Part shown: in pieces, positions 7,973-16,365 of the stretch | Numbering within the stretch: the first letter of the stretch is position 1 | Layout of the letters: each line of letters begins with the position of its first letter | Made by a program: the position numbers and the translations under genes | Origin: Candidatus Allofournierella pullicola | GTDB lineage: Bacteria; Bacillota; Clostridia; Oscillospirales; Ruminococcaceae | Reading direction: 5' to 3' | Length of the DNA: 64,000 nt | NCBI GenBank assembly: GCA_019114225.1 | Contig: DXFW01000037.1 | Span: 1 to 64,000 of the forward strand | Notes under the pieces: generated by a model | Seen by the model: only the letters and a program-made list of their open reading frames with translations | What the model was told of the DNA's origin: nothing | The model's database searches: none

Positions 7973-8929
7973 TTACCGCTCCTCGCGGAAGTAGTTCACG
8001 CCGAGGCTGGCGGGGATGTGAGCGCCCTTGCTGCCCCGGATACTGGTGATGACCAGGATGAGGGCGGTGATGAGGAAGGGCAGCATGTCGAAGAAGGCGT
8101 CGGGCCAGCCGGCCATGAAGCCCATCTTGTAGTACTTCAGCACCCGCAGCGCGCCGAACACGAAGGAGCCCAGGATGGCCACATGGGGCTTCCAGGCGGC
8201 GAAGATGACCAGAGCCACGGCGATCCAGCCCAGGCCGTTCACGCTGTTGGAGATCCACACGCCGCTGTTGATGATCATGGAGCAGTAGGCGCCGCCAATG
8301 CCGCAGATACCGCCGCCCAGCAGGATGTTGATGTACTTCCAGCGGGTGACCTGAATGGAAGCGGCGTCCGCCGCGGCGGGGTTCTCGCCGATGGCCTGCA
8401 CGTTCAGGCCGGTCTTGGTGCGGTAGAGGTAGAAGCCGCAGACGGCGGCCACCAGAATGCCGATGTAGACAAAGGGGTTGTAGCTGAACAACAGCTCGCC
8501 CACCACCGGCAGATCGCTCAGCACCGGGATGGTCACGCTGCGCATTTGGGCGGTGACGTTCTCCGGCAGTTTGAGGGTGGTGGCGCCGCTCTTGTCCAGC
8601 ATATACACGCCGATGAAGTTGGACAGACCCACGCCGAAGATGGTCATGGTGAGGCCCGCCACGTTCTGGTTGGCCAAAAAGGTGACGGTGAGCACCGCGT
8701 AGACCAGGGCGCTGAGCACGCCCGCGCCGAAGGCCGCCAGCATCGCCAGGGCGAAGTTGTCGGTGAGATAGCCCGCCATGAATCCGGCGCAGGCGCCGAT
8801 GGCCATCATGCCCTCCACGCCCAGGTTCAGGTGGCCCACTTTTTCGTTGAGGATCTCACCCACGGTGCCGAAGAGCAGCGGAGTGCCCGCGCCCACGGCG
8901 GCCACCAGGAATTTGATGAACAGATCCAT
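7973..8929 (-). CDS. ABC transporter permease, nucleoside (BMP-type) importer
   Basis: A 318-residue permease of the BPD_transp_2 (LivH/RbsC-like) family, nearest in character to NupQ/YufQ. The N-terminal block GTPLLFGTVGEILNEKVGHLNLGVEGMM is diagnostic for the second permease of BMP-dependent nucleoside importers. About nine hydrophobic segments. It is the last gene of the lipoprotein-ATPase-permease-permease operon, two bases after the preceding permease, and forms the heterodimeric channel with it. Confidence 0.9.
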   Translation of the reverse strand: MDLFIKFLVAAVGAGTPLLFGTVGEILNEKVGHLNLGVEGMMAIGACAGFMAGYLTDNFALAMLAAFGAGVLSALVYAVLTVTFLANQNVAGLTMTIFGVGLSNFIGVYMLDKSGATTLKLPENVTAQMRSVTIPVLSDLPVVGELLFSYNPFVYIGILVAAVCGFYLYRTKTGLNVQAIGENPAAADAASIQVTRWKYINILLGGGICGIGGAYCSMIINSGVWISNSVNGLGWIAVALVIFAAWKPHVAILGSFVFGALRVLKYYKMGFMAGWPDAFFDMLPFLITALILVITSIRGSKGAHIPASLGVNYFREER

Positions 8930-8931
8930 CT

Positions 8932-10038
8932 TTACTTTCCTCCCTTCGGCTGCTTTTTGCGCACGGCAAAGCCGTAGCGCACGAAGAATTCACTGGCCAG
9001 GATGAAGAAGAGGATGACGCCCTGGAGCACGTCGGCGCTGTCGGCCGAGAGGCCGAACTCGCTCTGCACCACGCCGCTGCCCTTTTCCAGCACGCTGAAC
9101 AGGAAGCTCACCACCAAAATCATGCCGGGGTTCAGCTGACACAGCCAGGCCACGATGATGGCGGTGAAGCCCACGCCGCCGGCCACGCCCATGGACAGGG
9201 TCATGTCGCTGCCGCCCACCTGGCACACGCCGGCAATGCCGGCGATGGCGCCGGAGAGGAACATGGTGCGCAGCACCACTTTTTTCACATGAATGCCGGC
9301 GTAGCGGGCGGTGTCCTGGCTTTCGCCCACCACGCTGATCTCGTAGCCCTGCTTGGTGTATTTCAGATACACCCAGACCAGCGCCACCAGCACCAGCATG
9401 ATGATCCAGCCGAAGTGCACGCCCAGCACCTTGTCCAGGCCGGCGTTTTTGTCGAAGCGGGCGATCTTGTTGAAGCCGTTGGCACCCTCGTCCCGCCAGG
9501 GACCGGACTGCAGCCAGGAGACGATGTGCAGCGCGATGTAGTTGAGCATGAGGGTGAACAGAGTCTCGTTGGTGTTCCAGCGGCTCTTGAACACCGCGGG
9601 CACAAGGCCCCACAGGCCGCCGCCGATGGCGCCCGCCACAAACATCACCGCCAGCAGCAGCGGATGGGGCCAGCCGGTGCAGAACAGGGCAAAGAAGCTG
9701 GCGAACACGCCGCCCATGATGAGCTGGCCCTCGCCGCCGATGTTCCAAAAGCGCATTTTAAAGGCCAGGGTCACGCCCAGGGCGCAAATGCACAGGGGGA
9801 TGGTGTACTTGATGGTGGCCTGGATGGCCAGCGGGCTGCGGAAAGCGCCCTTGACGATGGTGGCGTAGACCGCGAAGGGGTTCTGGCCGATGGCCAGGAT
9901 AAAAACGCCGCCCGCCACCAGGCTCAAAGCCACCGCCAGAAGGCGCAGGGCCACCATCTGCCGGCCGCTGCGCTCGGCGTGCTTCACCGTGTGCAGCAGC
10001 GGCTCACGGTGGGTCTTGACAGTTGCAGGTGTGCTCAT
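8932..10038 (-). CDS. ABC transporter permease, nucleoside (BMP-type) importer, first permease
   Basis: A 368-residue BPD_transp_2 permease corresponding to NupP/YufP. A cytoplasmic N-terminus of about 30 residues is followed by roughly nine helices; FKMRFWNIGGEGQLIMGG (the NIGGEGQ block) and a long periplasm-type loop (SWLQSGPWRDEGANGFNKI) are typical. The start at 10038 overlaps the ATPase stop by four bases. A longer in-frame extension upstream lies inside the ATPase gene and is rejected. Confidence 0.9.
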   Translation of the reverse strand: MSTPATVKTHREPLLHTVKHAERSGRQMVALRLLAVALSLVAGGVFILAIGQNPFAVYATIVKGAFRSPLAIQATIKYTIPLCICALGVTLAFKMRFWNIGGEGQLIMGGVFASFFALFCTGWPHPLLLAVMFVAGAIGGGLWGLVPAVFKSRWNTNETLFTLMLNYIALHIVSWLQSGPWRDEGANGFNKIARFDKNAGLDKVLGVHFGWIIMLVLVALVWVYLKYTKQGYEISVVGESQDTARYAGIHVKKVVLRTMFLSGAIAGIAGVCQVGGSDMTLSMGVAGGVGFTAIIVAWLCQLNPGMILVVSFLFSVLEKGSGVVQSEFGLSADSADVLQGVILFFILASEFFVRYGFAVRKKQPKGGK

Positions 10039-11573
10039 CGCTCCGCCGCCTCCTTCTGCTTTTCTTCCTCGCTCATTTCGCCGGTCATCATCAGACCGAT
10101 CTGTTCTTTGGTGACCTCGCCGGCCTTGACCACGCCGGTGACCTTGCCGTGGCAGAGCACCAGAATGCGGTCGCACAGCTCCATCAGCACGTCCAGGTCC
10201 TCGCCGATGAACATCACCGCCACGCCCTTCTCCTTCTGTTTGTTCAGCAGGTCATAGATGAGGTAGCTGGAGTTGATGTCCAGGCCGCGGACGGGATAGG
10301 CGGTGATGAGCAGGTTCGGGTCGGATTCAATTTCCCGGCCCAGCAGCACCTTCTGCACGTTGCCGCCGCTCATCAGCCGCACCGGGGTCTCAATGCCCGG
10401 CGTGACGATGGAAAGTTCCTCCACCAGCTTTTTGGCCAGCGCCCGGGCGGGGGCACGGTCCACAAAGGGGCCTTTGCCCGCGCGATAGCTTTTCAGCAGC
10501 ATGTTGTCGGTCATGCCCATGCTGGCCACAAGGCCCATGCCCAGACGGTCCTCGGGCACAAAGCTCATGGAAATGCCCAGATCGATGATGGCCTCGGGGC
10601 TCTTGCCCAGGATGTTCTCCTTTTTATAGAGCACCGCGCCCTTTTTGGCGGGCAGCAGGCCCGCGATGGCCTCGCAAAGCTCCTTCTGGCCGCTGCCGGC
10701 AACGCCCGCCACGCCCAGAATTTCGCCGCTGTGGATGTGGAAGCTCACGTCGTCCAGCCCGAGGCTGCCGTCCGGCTTTTCCACCGTCAGGTCCACCACC
10801 TTGAGGATGGTGTGCACATCCTTGGGTTCGGGGCGGCGGATGGCCAGGCTCACCGCATGGCCCACCATCCGCTCGGTGAGGGCGTTTGCGTCCACGTCGG
10901 CGGTGGCCACGGTGTCCACGCTTTTGCCCTTGCGCAGGATGGTCACACGGTCGCTGATGGCCAGCACCTCGTTCAGCTTGTGGGTGATGATGATGACCGC
11001 GCAGCCCTTTGCTTTCATCTGCCGCAGAATGTCGAAGAGCTTTTCGGTCTCCTGGGGGGTGAGCACGGCGGTGGGCTCGTCCAGAATGAGAATTTTGGCG
11101 CCCCGGTAGAGCACCTTCAGAATTTCCACCGTCTGCTTTTCGGAAACGCTCATCTCCCAGACGGGCTTTTCCGGGTCGATCTCCAGGCCGTAGGTGTCGC
11201 ACAGCTCCTTCACCTCGGCGCGAAGGGCCTTGCGGGAGGGCATTTTGCCGGGCATGCCCAGCACGATGTTCTCCATGGCGGTGAACACCTCCACCAGCTT
11301 GAAGTGCTGGTGGATCATGCCAATGCCCAGGGCCCGGGCGTCCACGGGGGACGCGATGGACACCGGCTGGCCGTTCACAAAGATCTGGCCGGCGTCCGGG
11401 CGATAAATGCCCGAAAGCATGTTCATCAAAGTGGTCTTGCCGCTGCCGTTTTCGCCCAGCAGGGCCAGCACCTCGCCGTAGTTGACCTCCAGGTCGATGG
11501 CGTCGTTTGCCACCACGGAGCCGAAGGTCTTGGTGATGCCGCTGCACCGGATGGCGCACTGCATTTCTGCCAT
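10035..11573 (-). CDS. ABC transporter ATP-binding protein with two ATPase modules, nucleoside importer
   Basis: A 512-residue fused double ATPase like NupO/YufO. Module 1 has an intact Walker A (LGENGSGKTTLMN, about residue 40), a signature (MSVSEKQ) and Walker B ILILDEPTAVLTP. Module 2 has a degenerate Walker A (GVAGSGQKEL), MSGGN signature and the RGLDI block, the usual asymmetry of sugar/nucleoside importers of this type. A terminator-like stem (11617-11645) lies between the lipoprotein gene and this gene, so the ATPase and permeases are probably made at lower level than the binding protein. Confidence 0.92.
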   Translation of the reverse strand: MAEMQCAIRCSGITKTFGSVVANDAIDLEVNYGEVLALLGENGSGKTTLMNMLSGIYRPDAGQIFVNGQPVSIASPVDARALGIGMIHQHFKLVEVFTAMENIVLGMPGKMPSRKALRAEVKELCDTYGLEIDPEKPVWEMSVSEKQTVEILKVLYRGAKILILDEPTAVLTPQETEKLFDILRQMKAKGCAVIIITHKLNEVLAISDRVTILRKGKSVDTVATADVDANALTERMVGHAVSLAIRRPEPKDVHTILKVVDLTVEKPDGSLGLDDVSFHIHSGEILGVAGVAGSGQKELCEAIAGLLPAKKGAVLYKKENILGKSPEAIIDLGISMSFVPEDRLGMGLVASMGMTDNMLLKSYRAGKGPFVDRAPARALAKKLVEELSIVTPGIETPVRLMSGGNVQKVLLGREIESDPNLLITAYPVRGLDINSSYLIYDLLNKQKEKGVAVMFIGEDLDVLMELCDRILVLCHGKVTGVVKAGEVTKEQIGLMMTGEMSEEEKQKEAAER

Positions 11574-11616
11574 AGTCCTTTTACCTCCTCGGGGTGTTGT
11601 GAAGGGGGAAAACCGG

Positions 11617-11645
11617 AAAAAGGGCGGTCAGAGACCGCCCTTTTC
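11617..11645 (-). terminator. Intra-operon terminator between bmp lipoprotein and ATPase genes
   Basis: GGGCGGTC-AGA-GACCGCCC stem with TTTTT following on the minus strand. Located between the lipoprotein stop (11667) and ATPase start (11573); likely a partial terminator that sets subunit ratio. Confidence 0.75.
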
Positions 11646-11666
11646 TGAGCTTTGTGAAAGCCGGTC

Positions 11667-12836
11667 TTACAGAACGTTCACGTTCTCGTAGTACCAGTTG
11701 CAGCTGCCGTAATCGGCGCCCTCCAGGGTGTGGGCGTTGCCCTCGTTGTCCATGATCTCGGTCTTGCCGTCGAACACGTCCCACTCGCCGGAAACGATCT
11801 GAGCCTTGACTTCCTCCACCTTGGCGATCATCTCGTCGGTCACCAGGTCGGGGTTGAACTCGCCCAGGGTCACCAGGCCGTCGGCCATATCGCCGAAGTA
11901 GTTGTCAACCTTCTCACCGGCCACCCAGGTGCCGTCGATGACGTTCTGAACAGCCTTGGTGTAGTAAACGCTCCAGTCCCACATCACGCTGGTGAGGGTG
12001 GCGCCGGGGGCGTCCTTGGTCATGTCGCTGTTGTAGCCCACGCCCCAAACGCCGTGCTCCTCGGCAGCGGTCTGGGGGTTGGGGGTGTCGCAGTGCTGGC
12101 CGATGACGTCGCAGCCCTCAGCGATCAGGCGCTCGGCGGCCTGCTTCTCGCCTTCGGGATCGAACCAGCTGTTGGTCACGCTCACGTAGACCTCGGCGCC
12201 GGGGTTCACGCTGGCCACGCCCATGGCAAAGGCGTTGCAGCCGCTGGTGACCTCGCCGTTCTCCTGGCCCATGGCGGCCACGTAGCCGATCTTATTGGTC
12301 TCGGTCTTCATGCCGGCGACGATACCGCTCAGGTAGCGGGCCTGGTAGATACGGCCGAAGTAGTTGTTGAAGTTGGTGCCGTTGGACTTGTAGCCGGTGC
12401 CGTGGCTGAAGATGACCTCGGGGAACTCCTCGGCCAGAGCCTCACAGGTGTCCATATAGCCCCAGGAGGTGGCGAAGATGATGTTGCAGCCTTCCTCCAC
12501 GCACTCGGTGATGGCGGTCTCCACGGCGGCGGCGGCGGTGTCGTCCACAGAGATCTTGCGCACGATCTGGTCGTCAGACAGGCCCAGGTTCTTCTGCATG
12601 CCGATGATACCCTGGTCGTGGGTGTAGGTGTAGCCGCTGCCCTCGGCAGGGTCGCTCAGGTGGATGACGCCCACCTTGATCTGGTCCTTGGGAATGCCGC
12701 CGGTGGCAGCAGCAGAGGCGCTGGTGCCGGTGGAGGCGGGGGCGGGCTCGCTGGTGCTGGTGCCGGTTTCGCCGCCGCAGGCAGCGAGGCTCAGGACCAT
12801 GGCGCCCGCCAGCAGGATGCTGAGAAGCTTTTTCAT
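11667..12836 (-). CDS. BMP family ABC transporter substrate-binding lipoprotein
   Basis: A 389-residue lipoprotein of the basic membrane protein (BMP/Med) family, which binds purine or other nucleosides outside the membrane. A signal peptide MKKLLSILLAGAMVLSLAAC ends in a lipobox with Cys20. A Thr/Ser/Ala-rich spacer follows, then the mature fold with KVGVIHLSDPAEGSGYTYTHDQG at its start and aromatic and acidic residues for nucleoside binding. GGGGGAAAC precedes the ATG. The gene leads the importer operon, has its own consensus promoter and a hairpin in its leader. The exact nucleoside is not shown by sequence. Confidence 0.92.
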   Translation of the reverse strand: MKKLLSILLAGAMVLSLAACGGETGTSTSEPAPASTGTSASAAATGGIPKDQIKVGVIHLSDPAEGSGYTYTHDQGIIGMQKNLGLSDDQIVRKISVDDTAAAAVETAITECVEEGCNIIFATSWGYMDTCEALAEEFPEVIFSHGTGYKSNGTNFNNYFGRIYQARYLSGIVAGMKTETNKIGYVAAMGQENGEVTSGCNAFAMGVASVNPGAEVYVSVTNSWFDPEGEKQAAERLIAEGCDVIGQHCDTPNPQTAAEEHGVWGVGYNSDMTKDAPGATLTSVMWDWSVYYTKAVQNVIDGTWVAGEKVDNYFGDMADGLVTLGEFNPDLVTDEMIAKVEEVKAQIVSGEWDVFDGKTEIMDNEGNAHTLEGADYGSCNWYYENVNVL

Positions 12837-12880
12837 GTTCGGTTTCCCCCTGTTTTTAATGTTGCAAGAAAACAAGAAAC

Positions 12881-12904
12881 GGGGTAAGCCGAAATACTTA
12901 CCCC
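12881..12904 (-). promoter_or_regulatory. Leader hairpin of the bmp operon
   Basis: A perfect 8-bp stem (12881-12888 with 12897-12904; GGGGTAAG/CTTACCCC) in the 5' leader, followed on the minus strand by a T-rich but interrupted run (GTTTCTTGTTTTCTTG). It could stabilise or attenuate the transcript. I see no purine-riboswitch core around it. Confidence 0.5.
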
Positions 12905-12920
12905 TGTTCGGAACACTATC

Positions 12921-12949
12921 ATTTTAGCCCGGCTCATTCACGATTTCAA
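12921..12949 (-). promoter_or_regulatory. Promoter of the bmp nucleoside importer operon
   Basis: TTGAAA, 17 bases, TAAAAT on the minus strand; the leader runs about 80 bases to the ATG at 12836. Confidence 0.75.
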
Positions 12950-13028
12950 CACATTTCGCCAACTTCGGCGCTTTCGCCAACGGCGCGCCCCTTTTGCACA
13001 ATGGTTTTTGTTCGTCTGCCCCAAAGAG

Positions 13029-13060
13029 AAAACCCGCACAGCGGCCTGCCGTGCGGGTTT
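13029..13060. terminator. Terminator after the YhfC-family gene
   Basis: A perfect 10-bp stem (AAACCCGCAC/GTGCGGGTTT, 13030-13039 with 13051-13060), about 65 bases past the YhfC stop. On the minus strand TTTCTCTTT follows. Confidence 0.7.
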
Positions 13061-13126
13061 GCGAGGATTTTTCCCAGCGCAAAAGTATGACTTTTCACTT
13101 TCTGCACTGCGGACGAATGTGCAAAT

Positions 13127-13906
13127 TCATGCAGGCCATCTGCGCCGCGCCGCCAGCACCCAGGCGCCCATGGCAAGGCCGAGGGCAAAGAGCACCAGCT
13201 CCACCGTGAGAACGCCGAAACCGCTCAGCAGCACCGCCAGCGAATTGAACAGGGTGTGGGCGGTCACCGCCGCGAAATACCAGCCGGGCTTTCGCCGGAT
13301 GACGGCGGTGAACACAAGGCTTGTGGCGAACAGATGGAAGAGCACCGCGCTCACCCGCTCCAGCAGGCCCAGGGCCACCAGGCCCGGCGTGGCCGCCGCC
13401 AGCTGACTGGCAACGAGGTCCAGGGTGGCGCTGTCCACGCCGGAAAGGAGCACGCCCAGAGGGCCGCCGGGGTCCATCAGCGCAAGGCGCAGCAGAATGT
13501 TGTTCACATGGGTCATGCCCGCGATGAGCATTACTTCGCACAGGCCGTGGCCCAGGCCGAAGCTGATCATGTCCTTGTAGCTGCGCTGGCCCTTGAGGAT
13601 GGCCGCGCCCGCCAGGCGGGCGGTCTCTTCAAAGAGGCCGGCGGACAGCCCGCCCACCACCACGGCGTAGAGCACCGTGTGGGCGGCGAAGGCGTTCAGC
13701 GCACCGGTGGCGGTGAGCAGCTGCAAAAGGGGAATGCGCAGCACCATCTGGCTGACAAAGAAGCTCACGAAGCCCAGCGCCAGGGGCGCGAGGCGTATCT
13801 TTTTCATCACAGCCAGCACGATGAGCAGCACCACCGGCAGCACCAGGGTGCAAAAGGCGGCGACGGCAAAGGAGGCCAGCTGGAAAACGACCGGACTGTT
13901 GACCAT
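13127..13906 (-). CDS. YhfC family intramembrane metalloprotease-like protein
   Basis: A 259-residue protein with about seven membrane helices, matching the YhfC family, which is related to the CPBP (CAAX protease and bacteriocin-processing) membrane metalloproteases. The EExxR motif appears as FEETAR and a conserved His-containing helix as FGLGHGLCEVMLI; a further helix holds HTLFNS near the end. These are the positions expected to hold the metal and catalytic glutamate. It sits 18 bases after the YbjQ gene and shares its transcript. What it cuts is unknown. Confidence 0.85.
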   Translation of the reverse strand: MVNSPVVFQLASFAVAAFCTLVLPVVLLIVLAVMKKIRLAPLALGFVSFFVSQMVLRIPLLQLLTATGALNAFAAHTVLYAVVVGGLSAGLFEETARLAGAAILKGQRSYKDMISFGLGHGLCEVMLIAGMTHVNNILLRLALMDPGGPLGVLLSGVDSATLDLVASQLAAATPGLVALGLLERVSAVLFHLFATSLVFTAVIRRKPGWYFAAVTAHTLFNSLAVLLSGFGVLTVELVLFALGLAMGAWVLAARRRWPA

Positions 13907-13924
13907 CTTTCTTCCCTTCCCTGC

Positions 13925-14239
13925 TCAGTCGATGAATTTGACGGCGGTGCCGTAGGCAATGCACTCGGCCGCGCCCTGCATGACGCTGGAGGAGGCATAG
14001 CGCATGGAAACGACCGCGTCCGCACCCAGGGCCTCGGCCTCTGCCGCCATGCGGCCGGAGGCGATCTGCCTCGCCTCGCCCAACATCTCGGTGTAGGCGG
14101 TGATCTCGCCGCCCACCAGGGTCTTCATGGCGCTCATAAAGTCCTTGCCGAAGTTCTTGCTCTGCACCACGTTGCCCTTCACAACGCCCAGCACCTCATA
14201 GCGGCGGCCGGGAATATTTTCAGTAGTTACGATAAGCAT
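13925..14239 (-). CDS. YbjQ/UPF0145 family protein
   Basis: A roughly 104-residue soluble protein of the YbjQ (UPF0145) family, described as a heavy-metal-binding-like fold that assembles into rings. Family blocks: ENIPGRRYEVLGVVKGNVV, then ARxxAxxRMxxEAxxLGADAVV and the closing AYGTAVKF. I take the ATG at 14239 because AAAGGG lies nine bases before it; a GTG nine bases further upstream (14248) is the alternative. Its start overlaps the end of the upstream MerR-like gene. Function is not settled in the family. Confidence 0.85.
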   Translation of the reverse strand: MLIVTTENIPGRRYEVLGVVKGNVVQSKNFGKDFMSAMKTLVGGEITAYTEMLGEARQIASGRMAAEAEALGADAVVSMRYASSSVMQGAAECIAYGTAVKFID

Positions 14240-14862
14240 CCTCTTCACCCTTTCGAATTTCTTTGAGCCGCTGGCGCAATGCCAGCAGCGCGCCTGCCAC
14301 GAACACCAGCGGCCAGCCCGCCAGCAGCAGCGCCACCGGCAGGGGCACCGGGTCCACCGTGAGGGCCCACACCATCAGCCCCTCCACCATAGCCATCAGG
14401 CCGATGAACACCAGGGCGGACAGCCAGGCCCCGTGGGCTTTCTTTTTGCGGTCTGTCTTTTGAATGTCGATAAAGCGCACCCCCTTTTGTTCCAACCGGG
14501 TCACCTCCGCCAGCGCCGTTTCCGGGTCCAGCGCGGCCAGCAGGCCGGGCGCTTTTGCCAGTTCGGCGCAAAGCTGGCGGGCGGTGTCCAGGTTTTTCTG
14601 GCGGCTCTCCAGCGTGACCAGGTGACGGCGCATGCCCTCGCCCAGAGTGAGGGCGCCCTCCAGCATGGCCTTTATCTCCTCCAGCGGCACGTCCAGCTTG
14701 CGCAGAAGTTTAATGCGCTGCAGGGTCGCAAGGTCCCCGTCGTCATAGTCCCGGTAGCCGTTGCCGGCCTGCCGCCGGGGGGGCCAGAAGGCCCTCCTTT
14801 TCATAGAAACGGATGTTCTTGGCGCAGAGACCCACCCGGGCCTCCACCTCTTTGATCCGCAC
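14220..14862 (-). pseudogene. MerR family regulator with membrane tail, disrupted by a frameshift
   Basis: Reading from a GTG at 14862 (AAAGGGGGAG upstream) gives a good MerR N-terminus: RIKEVEARVGLCAKNIRFYE, then EGLLAP. The frame then breaks at a run of seven G on the plus strand (14777-14783). One base fewer would continue as RRQAGNGYRDY and DGDLATLQRI, the rest of a MerR HTH, followed by a coiled-coil region and two C-terminal membrane helices (residues about 150-200). The downstream part is open to 14220. Either the gene is a recent pseudogene, it varies by slippage, or the assembly has an extra base. It overlaps the YbjQ start, so they were one operon. Confidence 0.82.
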
Positions 14863-14927
14863 CCTTCTCTCCCCCTTTCTGCCCTCAGTGTAAACCATCC
14901 ACAAAGGGGAAGGTCAAGTATTTTTTG

Positions 14928-14967
14928 AAAAAAAGCGGGCCGGACGCGGGGAATGCGCGCGGCCCGC
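14928..14967 (-). terminator. Terminator of the DEAD-box helicase gene
   Basis: GCGGGCCG (14935-14942) pairs with CGGCCCGC (14960-14967); seven A on the plus strand give a T-tract on the minus strand. Confidence 0.8.
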
Positions 14968-14983
14968 GGCCTGCGCGGTACTG

Positions 14984-16165
14984 TTAAAAATAGCTGCGGA
15001 TCTGGAACTTGTCGCCGGTGTCCACTTCTTCCTCGATGAGGGTGGTGTGGCTCTCGTCCCAATGCACCGGGGTGGCCTTGCTGCGGGTCAGGCGCAGCAG
15101 CTCGTCCACCCGCTTTTTCTCGCTGGCGTCGTAGAGCAGGTAGGACACGCCCTCCTTCTTGGCGCGGCCGGTGCGGCCGATACGGTGGGTGTAATACTCG
15201 TTGGAGGAGGGCACCTCGTAGTTGATGACCGCGTCCACATCCTCCACGTCAATGCCACGGGCGGCCACGTCGGTGGCCACCAGCACGGCGATCTTGCCCT
15301 CACGGAAGGCGGCCATGATCTTGTTGCGCTCGCCCTGGGACAGGTCGCCGTGGAGGCAGTCGGTGACGAAGTTGAGCCGCGCCAGCTGGTTGGTGAGGGT
15401 GGCGGTGGTGAACTTGGTGTTGCAGAACACCATCACCCGCTTGTAGCCGCCGGAGATGATGATCTGGGCCACGTCCGCCAGCTTGGAGCGGCCGGTGGTG
15501 CACAGGGTGTACTGGGTGATCTTGGGCTGGCTGGCCTGCACCGGCTGGACGATGATCTCCTCCGCGTCCCGCTGGTAGAGCCAGCCGATGTCCATCACCT
15601 CGCGGCTGATGGTGGCGCTGAACATGCACAGGCTCTTGCGGGCCTTCATGGCGTCGATAATTTTGCGCACATCCTTGTAAAAGCCCATGTTCAGCATTTC
15701 GTCCGCCTCGTCCAGCACGATACTGGTGACGGCGCTCACATCAATGCTCTTGTGGCGCATGTGGTCCATCAGGCGGCCGGGGGTGGCCACCACGATCTGG
15801 CAGCCCTTCTTCAGGCGGTTCGCCTGCTTTTGCATATCCGCCCCGCCGTAGACGCAGACGGTGCGCACGTCGGGCAGAAAGTGGGTCAGGTCTTCCAGAT
15901 CGCCGGCGATCTGCTGGGCCAGCTCACGGGTGGGGGCCAGGATGACCGCCTGGGGCAGCGGGCGGGAGGGGTCGATACGCTCGATGATGGGAATGCCGAA
16001 GGCGCAGGTCTTGCCGGTGCCGGTGGGGGCCTTGGCGATCACGTCGTGGCCCGCCATCATCACGGGGATGGTCTTTTCCTGCACTTCGGTCATCTCGGTG
16101 AAGCCCATGCGCTCCACCGCCTGCAAAATCTCCGGCCGCACGCCGGTGAGGTCTTGATACAGCAT
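14984..16165 (-). CDS. DEAD-box ATP-dependent RNA helicase
   Basis: A 393-residue RNA helicase core. Motifs in order: Q motif around TEVQEKTIP, Walker A APTGTGKT (46-53), PTRELAQQ (78-85), TPGRLMDH (128-135), DEAD (152-155), SAT, then in the second RecA domain HGDLSQGERN, ATDVAARGIDV and HRIGRTGR. It remodels RNA or ribonucleoprotein in the cytosol. There is almost no C-terminal extension, so it is smaller than CshA/DeaD types and closer to short clostridial paralogs. A TATAAT (minus strand, 16243-16248) lies about 80 bases upstream. Specific target unknown. Confidence 0.93.
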   Translation of the reverse strand: MLYQDLTGVRPEILQAVERMGFTEMTEVQEKTIPVMMAGHDVIAKAPTGTGKTCAFGIPIIERIDPSRPLPQAVILAPTRELAQQIAGDLEDLTHFLPDVRTVCVYGGADMQKQANRLKKGCQIVVATPGRLMDHMRHKSIDVSAVTSIVLDEADEMLNMGFYKDVRKIIDAMKARKSLCMFSATISREVMDIGWLYQRDAEEIIVQPVQASQPKITQYTLCTTGRSKLADVAQIIISGGYKRVMVFCNTKFTTATLTNQLARLNFVTDCLHGDLSQGERNKIMAAFREGKIAVLVATDVAARGIDVEDVDAVINYEVPSSNEYYTHRIGRTGRAKKEGVSYLLYDASEKKRVDELLRLTRSKATPVHWDESHTTLIEEEVDTGDKFQIRSYF

Positions 16166-16301
16166 AGTCGTTTTCTCCGTTCTGTGGCCCGCCCCAGCCG
16201 ACGCCGGGCCGCGGGGTCCTTTATTTTATGTTCAACAGGGGTATTATACCACAAAGAAATCCTTGCAGAAAGGGCCTTTTTCGGCTTTTGCGGCCACTGC
16301 T

Positions 16302-16330
16302 TTGCACCTCGGCGGCGGGTGTGGTATAGT
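16302..16330 (+). promoter_or_regulatory. Promoter of the GreA-like gene
   Basis: TTGCAC, 17 bases, TATAGT, 36 bases before the TTG start at 16366. Confidence 0.65.
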
Positions 16331-16365
16331 TAAGGGCAGACAAATGGCAAAGGAGGCGGCCGGTT

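Noticed and set aside
12837-13000. Purine riboswitch before the nucleoside importer
   Set aside because: A promoter and a simple hairpin are visible, but not the three-way junction core or its conserved loops.
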